Origin: Linderina pennispora
Taxonomy: Eukaryota > Kickxellomycota > Kickxellomycetes > Kickxellales > Kickxellaceae
DNA length: 64,000 bases
Assembly: GCF_002104995.1 (NCBI RefSeq)
Contig: NW_024468259.1
Span: 496,001 to 560,000 of the forward strand
Direction of reading: 5' to 3'
Numbering within the stretch: the stretch's first letter is position 1; each line of letters starts with the position of its first letter. Both the position numbers and the translations under genes were made by a program. Under the pieces are notes generated by a model, which saw only the letters and a program-made list of their open reading frames with translations, had not been told where the DNA came from and did no database searches. This document shows, piece by piece, positions 55,297-64,000 of the stretch.

Positions 55297-58200
55297 TTAC
55301 ATGTTGGAAAAATCGTTGGACTTTACCAGCTCAGCAAACAGGCCGCCTTTGGCCAAAAGATTGGCCGGCGTGTCGAACTCGGCAACAGTGCCATGGTCCA
55401 TCACGATGATGCGATCGCTGTTCATGACGGTTTCAAGGCGATGCGCGATGGTCAGGATGGTACAGCCGGCAAATTCCTTGTGGATGACGTCGTGGGTAAT
55501 CCTGTCCGTCTTGAGGTCAACATCCGCCGTAGCCTCGTCAAGAACCAGAACCTTGCGTTTGCGCATCAGCGTTCGGCACAGACTGAACATCTGCCGCTGC
55601 CCCGAGGTCAACCAGCCACGTCCATAATATCTCTTTGACAGCCCCCAGTCTTTGTTGCGAGTTAAAAGGCTGTCTGTGTTTCTTCGCTCTTGGAACAACC
55701 ACAAGAACGCACGCATCGGCCAGCTCGAATTCAGACGCTTATCCCTCTGCCTCTCTGTCTCCCACAAATAGTCGCTGTCGCTGTCCTCGTTCTTCATATC
55801 CTTCTTGGTCTTGTCATGCTTGGCCTTTGGGTTCACAACATCGACTAGCTCAGCCTTTATTAGCGCTGCCCACATGTCCTCAATCGTGTATTGCTGGAGT
55901 GGGTCGAGGTTGGCCTTGACGGAACCGTTAAAGATCGTCGGGTCCTGCGGGATGATTGTAAGGTTTGGACGTAGGCCGTCCGCTCGCAGCGTCGCAATGT
56001 CAATGCCATCGACCAGAATGGATCCGGACGCACCCTCGACTAGCCGGAACAACGCCCGTGTCAATGACGACTTGCCTGCACCGGTGCGGCCCACAATGCC
56101 AATGCGCTCACCGCTCTTGATTGTAAACGAGATGTCCTTCAGCACCAAGTCCTGATCTGGGGTGTATCGCATGCAGTAGTTGCGGAACTCAATACTGCCC
56201 TGCATCGGCCAGTTTGCTGGTGGCTGCATACCGCCTTCGTCCCATGCTGCCTCAAGCGGTGTCTGGATAAACTGGCGGAACAGATCGACAGTCTCAAGTA
56301 GCTCAATAACCCTTGTGCGCAGGTCTACAAGTCGCGACATGCTCGATACCATGTCATTGATTAACGACCCAAACACCTTGAGCTCGCCGGAGGTCAGCTT
56401 GTAATCGGTGAACTGAGACTGCATTACCATGATCACTGTGACAACCGAGCTCGTCGTGACATCGATGACTTTGACCAGAGTTCTCGACAACGAACTCAAG
56501 GCCTTCCTCGGTCGCGTCAACCGCACCTCTTCATCGACGTTGCCCTTGTGAATGCTAGTGAAGTAGCCTTCGACACCATGAAGACGGATTGTGCGGCTGC
56601 TATCGCTGAGGACGTCTCTGATCCGTGACTGTTCGACTTTGAATGAGCGAGTGATTTTGCGCACTGCACGATATGTAGGAATAACCAGCTTGCCGACATG
56701 GTTCATTGCAATCGCCATAACAGGCGCGATAAGCAGCAGCAGCGGTGCCTTGCGGCTGACGCGGTACATTGACAGGGAAATGCTCAGGATCGTGGAGACA
56801 TTTGTCTGTATCAGCATTGGCAGCCTCCTTGCAAGCTCGTTTTTGCACACCCAGAACTTGGAATCAATATCCTGCTTGCTGGAACTGTCAAACAGCGACA
56901 TTGGGGCGTATACCAAACTGCGCGTAAACATATTGATTACTCGCTCCTCCACATACTTGTCAGCGACGTTCCTCTTGAGCATGCTCTCGGCCGTGTTAAC
57001 GACGTTTGTAATTGTTGCAGCGAGCATCTGATACCACAGATAGGTACCAATGGCATGTGGATCTGCTGCCACGCTGTTCTTGTTGAGTGCGTCAAGCTTG
57101 TACCCCTCAGTGATGTAGTCAGATACGGGGTGAAATGTCGCAGTAAACAGCGTCAGGACAAGGACAGGTAAGCCTAGGATGTCCAACGCATATTTCGCAT
57201 CGTCCCAGTTAATACCTTTATCCATGTCGAAATCTTTTGGTCGCATGCCCCCTCCTGCTATCACTGCGCCTGCTACTCGGCTTTACATAGTTCGTCAATG
57301 TCGAAGTCGATCCCTCAGACATGGTATCGTCCCCAGATCCGCCTTCTGGACAAGAGCCATGCAGAGTGGCCAGCGAATGCACTCTCGGGTGTTCCTGGAT
57401 CTCCACGGTGACCTGGCCCTTGTCAACCGTGATATTCTGGTTGGCAAACGCATCCAAATGGTTAGAGTTCATCGACACCACACGCAGCTTGTTGCCAAGT
57501 AGCCCAGTGTTCAGCAGGACATTGTCGAGCAGATGTCGCTTGATTTGTGCATCGACAGCAGAGAGCGGGTCATCCAGAATATATACATCAGCCTGAGTGT
57601 ATACTGCACGAGCAAGCGCCAGCCGAGCCTTCTGTCCGCCCGAAATGTTGATGCCACCCTCGCCAATCAGCGTCATGTCACGCTTGGGCCACTGCTCAGC
57701 ATCCTCCATTAGTGCGCAGGCCTCCATGACACGCCAGTAAAGCGACTCATCAAAGTCACGGCCAAACAAGATGTTCTCGCGCAGAGTTCCATTCATGATG
57801 TACGGCGACTGCCCCAGATATCCAATACGGCCGGTGACATGACCTGCTCCTGATCTCATTTCCACCTCACCGCACATCGCAAGCAGTAACGACGTCTTTC
57901 CGGATGCGACACCGCCCTTGACTGACACGAGCTGACCCCTGCCAATGCTCAACGATACACCCTCGAGTATGTTCGTCTCTGTCTTCTTTGTGTGCGTAAA
58001 AGTGCTGTCCTTCATCTCTATTGACGGGCCGGCTTCAGATAATCCAGGTTGAACCGCAATGCCATTCGTTGGTTCGACTGCTAGGCATCCCTCCAGCCGC
58101 AAATTGTCATTAACAGCCTCACCGATGAGGTAATAGCTTGAAAGGACGCTTTGGGCGTTGTTCTTCACTTGCGTTATCTGCTCGATAATCTGAAGCAGCT

Positions 58201-59659
58201 CGACGCTGGACAACGTCTCTCCGCTCTGAAGGTACAAATTCACCGTGAAAAATATCGCGAGCTGACTAGACACATTCCGAAGGATGCTGTTCGCCGTTTG
58301 CGCAGTGCTTATAAATGCATCCGCCAACCGTCGATACTTTTTTGGGATCTTTACGCTGTCGTACGCGTCCGGATCATCGTTGAGGACAAGCGTCGGATCG
58401 AGGTATTTTTGCTCCCAGCCGTTGAATTTGATGGTTTTGATGTTGCTGTATATATCGCGAGCATCTACGCGAGATGTCCAGAACGTATACCTACTGTAGC
58501 CGCATACGCGCCGAAGATAATCCAGGGACATCGACACCAATGACAACGCCATGAGAACGACGATTGGAATGACCGATATCCACCCAATCTGCCGGTATGT
58601 CAGCCAAAGAGCGAACAGCGCAGTGACCACCGATGAGATCTCAGAGACGACTGTTCTCAGCCCCCGCATTACCGACCCAACAAGGTGAGTGATATACATG
58701 TCATTGGTACCTCCCTTGCCAGCGTTTGCCAATGCGCACCGCAGTATTTCGAATCTTATAGAATCTTTGACGCGCTGCTCCTCTTGGTCCAGCAGTCGGT
58801 TAACACGCTCTGCCTGCGACTTGATTAGCTGGAGACTAAAGTTGGCAGCCAAATACAGATACGGCTCATACCAGGCGTGTGTCGACGGATTCTCAATGCA
58901 CATCAGAACCATGGTGAACAGTACAGACTGGGATACCACAGCAATGCGAAACAGTGACTGGAACACAACCAGCGGCAGATACGGTCGCCATATCATCCGT
59001 ATGATGCCACGAATGACAAAAAGCGTCTCATTCTCGTCATACTTGAACTCGCGATGAGCTGCATGGAGCTGGAACCGCTCAGGCAAGGCCCAGAAGTCAT
59101 CGATGGTCAGCTCGCGCACGCGTCCAAGCCTAATCAGCGCTATCTCTTTGGCATAAAGTGCACTTTGGACGTTATCACGCAGTTCGTGCCAGCCCTGTCC
59201 ATCGAGATCGACCATGAGCATGAACAGATGCAGAGCGATTCCAAAAGCACGCAGTGAGAGGGTGACGTCAGCCTTTGATTGAAGGAGGGTCTGAATACCG
59301 ATAAAGTTGACAAGCCTGAATGCTAGCTGCCCACCAGCGAAGCGTGCTAGTGCCAGTAACATTGCAACAGATACTTGGTGCAGTACGCCCTGCCAATTGT
59401 TGCCAACAAGCCCTGAGATGACAACGAGCAACACATGGACGCACTGCACAGGTGGTGCGCAAAGGTGGTGCTTGCGGTATGGCGCGCCTCTTAGCCTAGA
59501 GTACACCACCGACCCCAGTGCATAAAGGTGGACAAGAAGTGGAATATTTTGCTTGACAGATACCATGCTTCCAAAAAAATAGAGTTTGGACCCAAGATGG
59601 GAAGAGGCAGTGCGCGCCTTGGCTGTCGGTTTTTCACAGCGGTGTGTTCCTGAGGGCAA
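55297..59659 (-). CDS. ABC transporter, ABCC (MRP/YOR1-like) subfamily
   Basis: Full-length exporter of about 1,450 residues. An N-terminal hydrophobic block (about residues 40-160) resembles TMD0, followed by TMD1. NBD1 has Walker A GGVASGKTS, signature NISGGQKARLALARA and Walker B VYILDDPLSAVDA. One extra base near 57277 then leads to TMD2. NBD2 has Walker A VGRTGAGKSSLTRAL, GSILVDGIDIATL, and Walker B KVLVLDEATADVDLKTD. The NBD2 signature is degenerate (WLTSGQRQ) and is preceded by an unusual charged insertion of about 60 residues (KAKHDKTKKDMKNEDSDSDY...). Asymmetric NBDs are known in ABCC proteins. Substrates such as glutathione conjugates or vacuolar drugs cannot be told from sequence. 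Start taken at 59659; a later Met at MVSVKQNIP (residue 32) is also possible. Confidence 0.9.
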
Positions 59660-60795
59660 TTTTTGGCTTCGGCTGCATGTGGTGAATTGCTCCCCACACC
59701 AAGCAGATCCTGTTTCTCACACCTGAGATTTCAGCGATTCCATTGGTACTGGCAGCAGGGTTGTCAGAGACTGACAACGTCACCCCTCCCCCAAATAAAT
59801 CTACCACGGCCGCAGCAGCATGCACCCGCTGCATTCCAAAACTAGGACTCTGTTGTGGCATCGTGAAGGTGGAATTCAGACAATTGCATATGCGTATTGT
59901 ATACCGACACGCACAGTAAAGTGCTACATACAACTGCCTTGGAAAAGGCAAGCCGTTTTTTTGGAGTCAGCGATTAGACACGTGAGTTGGCCCTGGGGAA
60001 CTCTCTAAAAATATCTTCATGCCTTTTCCAGGGCCCACCAAGCTGTAGTTAGATTCCAAGCTGCCAAAGCAAAAGCTATTCCAGCCCACTGCCTCACCGA
60101 GTGCAGCTGGGGAGCAGCCGAGCATCAGTAGCCAATATTTAGAGTGAGGTGTAATAGAACTTTGCCTAGAAAGAAAACCTGTGCCATATGTAGTATTGTC
60201 TGAGACCAATGGGTGACAAGCCTTTGCCTTTAACACTCAGCAAATTGGCCAGGATAGGAAATTATTGTGGCTTAATGTATTGGTGTGTATCCTGGCGGCC
60301 ATTTCGGAAACCAACTGAGCTAGCCGGTGTAATATCTATCAGCATGACTCCGTTACCTAATCCATCTATTCATATGCCGAATCTTTAATCATCGGATATG
60401 CTGTCTAGATATATGTGGATTATGTTTTGTAGACAGCAGCCACACCCATTGCTAAGTCGCTTCAGTAGACACTGGTGGAGTTGTATCTCTGACTGATCGG
60501 CAACTCATACATCATATTTTGCAATAGACAGATCTTCAGTGCATGCAAATCGTCTTGCGAATTGTCAACGCCATCCACGCTCAGAATTTCGTCATATATG
60601 GACACCGAGTCTTCCACTACCCAGAGCAATAGGTGGTCTGCTTTAGGCAGGCAATGAGCTCATGCGAATACCTATGTTTGGGAAATACAGATCCAAATCG
60701 AGTATAAAAAGACACATGTTGCTGTAGTGTACCATTTTGGCAGTAGCAATAGCAAGGCGGTATTCATCCCACACTTATTCTTGTTTTACTTCACC
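59660..60795. other. Divergent promoter region, ABCC / permease
   Basis: 1.1 kb between two divergent transporter genes. A TATA box is seen on the permease side; no gene in between. Confidence 0.45.
60703..60709 (+). promoter_or_regulatory. TATA box of the amino-acid permease gene
   Basis: TATAAAA, 87-93 nt upstream of the start codon at 60796. Confidence 0.5.
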
Positions 60796-62406
60796 ATGCC
60801 CTCACCAGCACCAGCACCAGCTGTTATCCAGCCTCGATGGCGAACAATTGTGCGCCGTGTGTTTGCCCGTAAACCTGTTGGCCAGGTTCTTCAAGAAGGA
60901 AGCAAGACGGAAATGAAACGCAATCTTGGTCGCCTTGACCTCATCGGGATTGGCATCGGCTCAATCATTGGCACTGGAATCTTCGTCCTGACTGGAACTG
61001 CAGCCGCAAATGATGCTGGCCCGGCAGTGCTTATCAGCTTTATTATCGCTGCTGTGGTTGCAGCGCTGTCTGCCTTCAGCTATGCTGAGCTCGGGTCAAT
61101 GGTCCCGATTTCAGGCTCTGCCTACACATATACCTACGTGTCACTTGGAGAGTTCCTGGCATGGGTTATCGGCTGGGACCTGATTCTCGAACACCTGGTT
61201 GGCTCAGCAACCGTTGCAGTTGGGTGGAGCGCATATCTTGTGCGGTTTTTTGAAGACGCCTTCAGTGTAGTGCTGACGCCCAAGACAACACAGCCACCGA
61301 TTGTTTGGGACGGCACATCGCTCAAGTTCATCATTAACCATGGATCATACATCAATATCCCGGCCATATTTATTGCCTTATTACTAATGACCATCCACAT
61401 TTTTGGTGTCCGGTATGCGTCATGGACCATCAATGCCATTGTGGTTGTCAAGATCCTCGTCGTCCTGTTCTTTATTTTTGGCGCAACCAAGCATATCGAC
61501 TCCAACAACTACAGGCCGTTCCTGCCAGAGCGTGTCGGCAACTCATACGGAGCCCTAGGCGTTTTCCGCGGCGCCCAGCATGTTTTCTTTGCGTATATTG
61601 GATTTGACAGTGTAACGACTGCTGCTCAAGAGGCAAAGGATCCACAGCGTGATCTTCCCTATGGTATCATCGTTTCGCTTGTCATCTGCACAGTCCTGTA
61701 CATGGGGGTCGCTGCCGTGCTCTGTGGTATCGCAAGGTATGATACTTTAAAGAACCAACCGGCCCCCCTCACTTTTGCCTTAGCACTCTACCCAAACACT
61801 CGCTGGCTTCGGATTCTAATTGATATCGGGGCCATTGCCGGTCTAAGTTCAGTTATGCTCGTCTCATTCTTGGCTCAGCCCCGTATCTTCTTCATCATGT
61901 CCCGGGATGGGCTGCTCCCGCGCATATTTGGCCGACTGCACCCAAAGTTCAAGACACCTTACGTCCCTACACTAGTTACTGGGACCCTGTGCGCCATCTT
62001 TGCTGGAGTATTGCCGGTTGACGTGCTTGGTGACATGACATCGGTCGGTACGCTATTGGCGTTCATCTTGGTCAACATAAGCGTTGTTATCATGAGGTTC
62101 ACCCATCCACATGCTGAGCGCGGCTTCAAGACGCCTTTTGGTCCTTTCCTTTTGCCTGTTCCTGGAGCAATCATTGCAATCCTCTTGATCGTGCTTTCAG
62201 ATGGTCCAACAATCTACCGCCTGTTCATATGGCTGGCCATCGGCAGCCTTATCTATATTGGATTTGGATACCGCCGCTCGAGAGTAGGAAACCCCGACAA
62301 GTGGTCCCCCGAGGACTTGGCCTATTTTGGCGACCAAGGGCTTTTTGCCGATGCGACCACAGAGCCGTCTGATTCAGAATTTGGTGGGAAAAAGTTGGAA
62401 ATATAG
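60796..62406 (+). CDS. Amino-acid permease, cationic amino-acid transporter (CAT) type, APC superfamily
   Basis: Secondary transporter of the CAT/YfnA type. 536 residues, intact. After a short Pro/Ala N-terminus comes the family block KRNLGRLDLIGIGIGSIIGTG with the substrate-binding GSIIGTG in helix 1, then AGPAVLISFIIAAVVAALSA and SYAELGSMVPISGSAYTY (helix 3). IGFDSVTTAAQEAKDPQRDL is the conserved loop and helix after TM7, and RDGLLPRIFGRLHP (the family 'D.LLP..F...H' motif) follows. About 12 helices. The start at 60796 avoids the 23 upstream codons, which have no family match and lie downstream of the TATA box within the leader. This architecture is rarer in fungi than the YAT permeases; it is the bacterial and animal CAT type. 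Confidence 0.93.
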   Translation: MPSPAPAPAVIQPRWRTIVRRVFARKPVGQVLQEGSKTEMKRNLGRLDLIGIGIGSIIGTGIFVLTGTAAANDAGPAVLISFIIAAVVAALSAFSYAELGSMVPISGSAYTYTYVSLGEFLAWVIGWDLILEHLVGSATVAVGWSAYLVRFFEDAFSVVLTPKTTQPPIVWDGTSLKFIINHGSYINIPAIFIALLLMTIHIFGVRYASWTINAIVVVKILVVLFFIFGATKHIDSNNYRPFLPERVGNSYGALGVFRGAQHVFFAYIGFDSVTTAAQEAKDPQRDLPYGIIVSLVICTVLYMGVAAVLCGIARYDTLKNQPAPLTFALALYPNTRWLRILIDIGAIAGLSSVMLVSFLAQPRIFFIMSRDGLLPRIFGRLHPKFKTPYVPTLVTGTLCAIFAGVLPVDVLGDMTSVGTLLAFILVNISVVIMRFTHPHAERGFKTPFGPFLLPVPGAIIAILLIVLSDGPTIYRLFIWLAIGSLIYIGFGYRRSRVGNPDKWSPEDLAYFGDQGLFADATTEPSDSEFGGKKLEI

Positions 62407-62420
62407 TACACTTTGTTTTT

Positions 62421-64000
62421 CTATTTCATCTCAATCTCGTCGCTATGCTTTTGAAACTTTTCAAGAGCCTTGTGCTGGATACCCAGCGTAAGTAGCAGGT
62501 AGACAGCAGTGAATGGAATCAGTGCAATGAATGATGAACGCATTGCCTTCATATACGCGCCAATGACGAGCCCGCGCACCTCTTCGGGGATACTCGGCGA
62601 ATGTAGCTGGCTCTGGTCTTTGGCTACCGCTGATAGTTCATCAATAAACTCTGGGAACCGAGCCATGATCTCCTGGAGGAGTGGGGCGAGTGAGTTTTGC
62701 ATAACCGAGCTCAGCACCGCCACTACAATGATGGCACCAACCGAACGCAGAAATAGACCCAGCGTTGTTGCCGTGGCCATATCTTTGACTGCTGCATTAG
62801 CCTGCTCGACAATCGACAAAGACTGGTTCGCACAGCCAAACCCAAGACCGGTGACGAATAGCGGACCGATGATTTTAGCCAGCGATGCATTCTGGTCCAG
62901 CATCACCAGCAAGCTATTTCCGATGACCAGGAGCACGCCCGACAGCCAAATTATTTCACGGTACCTGCCAGTCGATGACATAACCAAGCCACTGGCAGTA
63001 GCAGAGATGATGAGAGCGACCATCATCGGTAATAGATACAGCCCTGATTCGATGTTGCTGGCGTTCTTGACTATAATCGCCCATTGTGGAATGAACATAA
63101 TCGGACCATATACTGCAGCGCCAAAGAACAAGAACGAAAACGAGCTCAATGCAATATTGCGGCTCTTGAGCAGCCGCAGGGGCATCAGTGGTTCGCGCGG
63201 GATGCGCCATTCAACCATTACAAATGCACCAAGCATGCCAATGCCGGATACGAGGCAGCTTACAACTAGTAGCGAACCCCATGAATACTCAGTTCCTCCC
63301 CATGTCAGCGCCAGGAGAAATAGGACAATTCCTAACATCGATATGACGGAGCCTAGAAAATCGACGCGCAAGAGCTTGTCTTTTAGCGAGCCTTTGGGCT
63401 TTGGGAGCCGCAAAAGGAGGAGGATGATTGCGGTGGCAATGGCACAGATGGGGACGTTTATCCAGAATATGATGCGCCAAGTTGTGTTCCTGACGATGGC
63501 GCCGCCAATTACCGGAGCAATAGCCGAGGTCACACCCCATGTAGCAGCAAACAGACCGACCCACTTCCCGCGCTCGCGCTCGCTAAGAATATCGCCTAAA
63601 ACCACGGATACCAGTGTCATGAGGCCACCTCCACCCAGCCCTTGGACACAACGGCTGGCGATGAGCATCCCAAGAGATGTGGACATGGCGCACATGATTG
63701 ACCCGCCCAGAAACAGCACGACGGCAGCCACGATGGTCTGGACACGGCCAGTGATGTCGCTGATTTTGCCGTACAGTGGCTGGGTGGCGGTTGTGGTGAT
63801 CAGGTAACTGTTGATTATCCACTGCGCATGGTCCATAGACTGGAACTCGCTGGCAATGGTTATGTATGTGGATGCAACAATTGTCGTATCAAGGGCGGTC
63901 AGAAACATGAGGATGTTTAATGCAATCATGGCGAAAATGAGGGATGCGCCAGCGAGTGACCTTGTTTGCTGTGGTGGCTCGCTGAGCTGCTCAATGATAG
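62421..64000 (-). CDS. MFS drug:H+ antiporter, DHA2 (14-helix) family, partial
   Basis: Proton-coupled exporter of the major facilitator superfamily. Visible: MFLTALDTTIVASTYITIASEF (helix 1, motif D1), PLYGKISDITGRV (motif A), RCVQGLGGGGLMTLVSVVLGD (motif B), VGLFAATWGVTSAIAPVIGG (motif C) and WRIIFWINVPI, all typical of the DHA2 family. At least 502 residues from the first internal Met to the stop. The frame stays open without a stop to the right edge (IIEQLSEPPQQTRSLAGASLIFA before that Met), so the N-terminus lies outside the window. Ends 14 bases from the permease stop (convergent). Confidence 0.93.
   Translation of the reverse strand, partial: IIEQLSEPPQQTRSLAGASLIFAMIALNILMFLTALDTTIVASTYITIASEFQSMDHAQWIINSYLITTTATQPLYGKISDITGRVQTIVAAVVLFLGGSIMCAMSTSLGMLIASRCVQGLGGGGLMTLVSVVLGDILSERERGKWVGLFAATWGVTSAIAPVIGGAIVRNTTWRIIFWINVPICAIATAIILLLLRLPKPKGSLKDKLLRVDFLGSVISMLGIVLFLLALTWGGTEYSWGSLLVVSCLVSGIGMLGAFVMVEWRIPREPLMPLRLLKSRNIALSSFSFLFFGAAVYGPIMFIPQWAIIVKNASNIESGLYLLPMMVALIISATASGLVMSSTGRYREIIWLSGVLLVIGNSLLVMLDQNASLAKIIGPLFVTGLGFGCANQSLSIVEQANAAVKDMATATTLGLFLRSVGAIIVVAVLSSVMQNSLAPLLQEIMARFPEFIDELSAVAKDQSQLHSPSIPEEVRGLVIGAYMKAMRSSFIALIPFTAVYLLLTLGIQHKALEKFQKHSDEIEMK

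Noticed and set aside
62509-63807. 432-codon open frame on the plus strand opposite the MFS transporter
   Set aside because: Antisense to a well-conserved MFS gene; no domain visible.

Overview
The window is nuclear DNA from a filamentous, non-Dikarya fungus. Evidence for a fungus: a SUN-family wall protein, a sphingolipid C9-methyltransferase-like enzyme, a PSR1-type phosphatase, RTA1-like membrane proteins, a DUF3074 protein and a Ccc2-type copper ATPase, with short spliceosomal introns (about 80-310 nt). Evidence for an early-diverging lineage: an augmin (HAUS5-like) subunit, a METTL25/RRNAD1-like methyltransferase, a CLYBL-type lyase, and a family of divergent F-box/leucine-rich-like proteins. 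My best guess is Kickxellomycotina (Coemansia/Linderina-like), but this is inference and cannot be proven here. I saw no rRNA, tRNA, transposon or CRISPR.

Layout. 1-6 kb: 3' part of a CCCH zinc-finger gene running off the left edge, a 2.7-kb stretch without genes, a six-exon HAUS5-like gene and a secreted S1 serine protease. 6.5-14 kb: SLU7 (+), then a minus-strand run of carnitine acetyltransferase, citramalyl-CoA lyase (CLYBL), sphingolipid C9-methyltransferase and an XRCC2-like RecA protein. 14.5-25.7 kb: gene-poor region with three divergent F-box/LRR-like genes and one orphan gene. 26-39 kb: a MATH-UBL protein that looks like USP7 without its protease, PSR1-like phosphatase, METTL25-like methyltransferase, KTI12, SNW1/Prp45 and COX10. 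40-47 kb: five-HMA copper P-type ATPase and a tandem pair of RTA1-like genes. 48-54 kb: MCM6, DUF3074 protein and a SUN-family wall protein. 55-64 kb: ABCC transporter, CAT-type amino-acid permease and a DHA2 MFS exporter cut by the right edge.

Functional threads: pre-mRNA splicing (SLU7, SNW1), acyl-CoA and lipid metabolism (CrAT, CLYBL, C9-methyltransferase), copper and haem a supply to cytochrome oxidase or secretory cuproenzymes (CCC2, COX10), genome duplication and repair (MCM6, XRCC2-like, HAUS5) and membrane export (ABCC, MFS, RTA1).

Quality note: many conserved genes are interrupted by frame changes. Every one I could resolve is a single extra base, and none requires a loss. More than 25 such sites cluster in about a dozen genes while neighbouring genes are clean. 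I treat these genes as functional and the extra bases as probable consensus errors, but list the pattern as a finding. Gene spans below therefore cover several frames.
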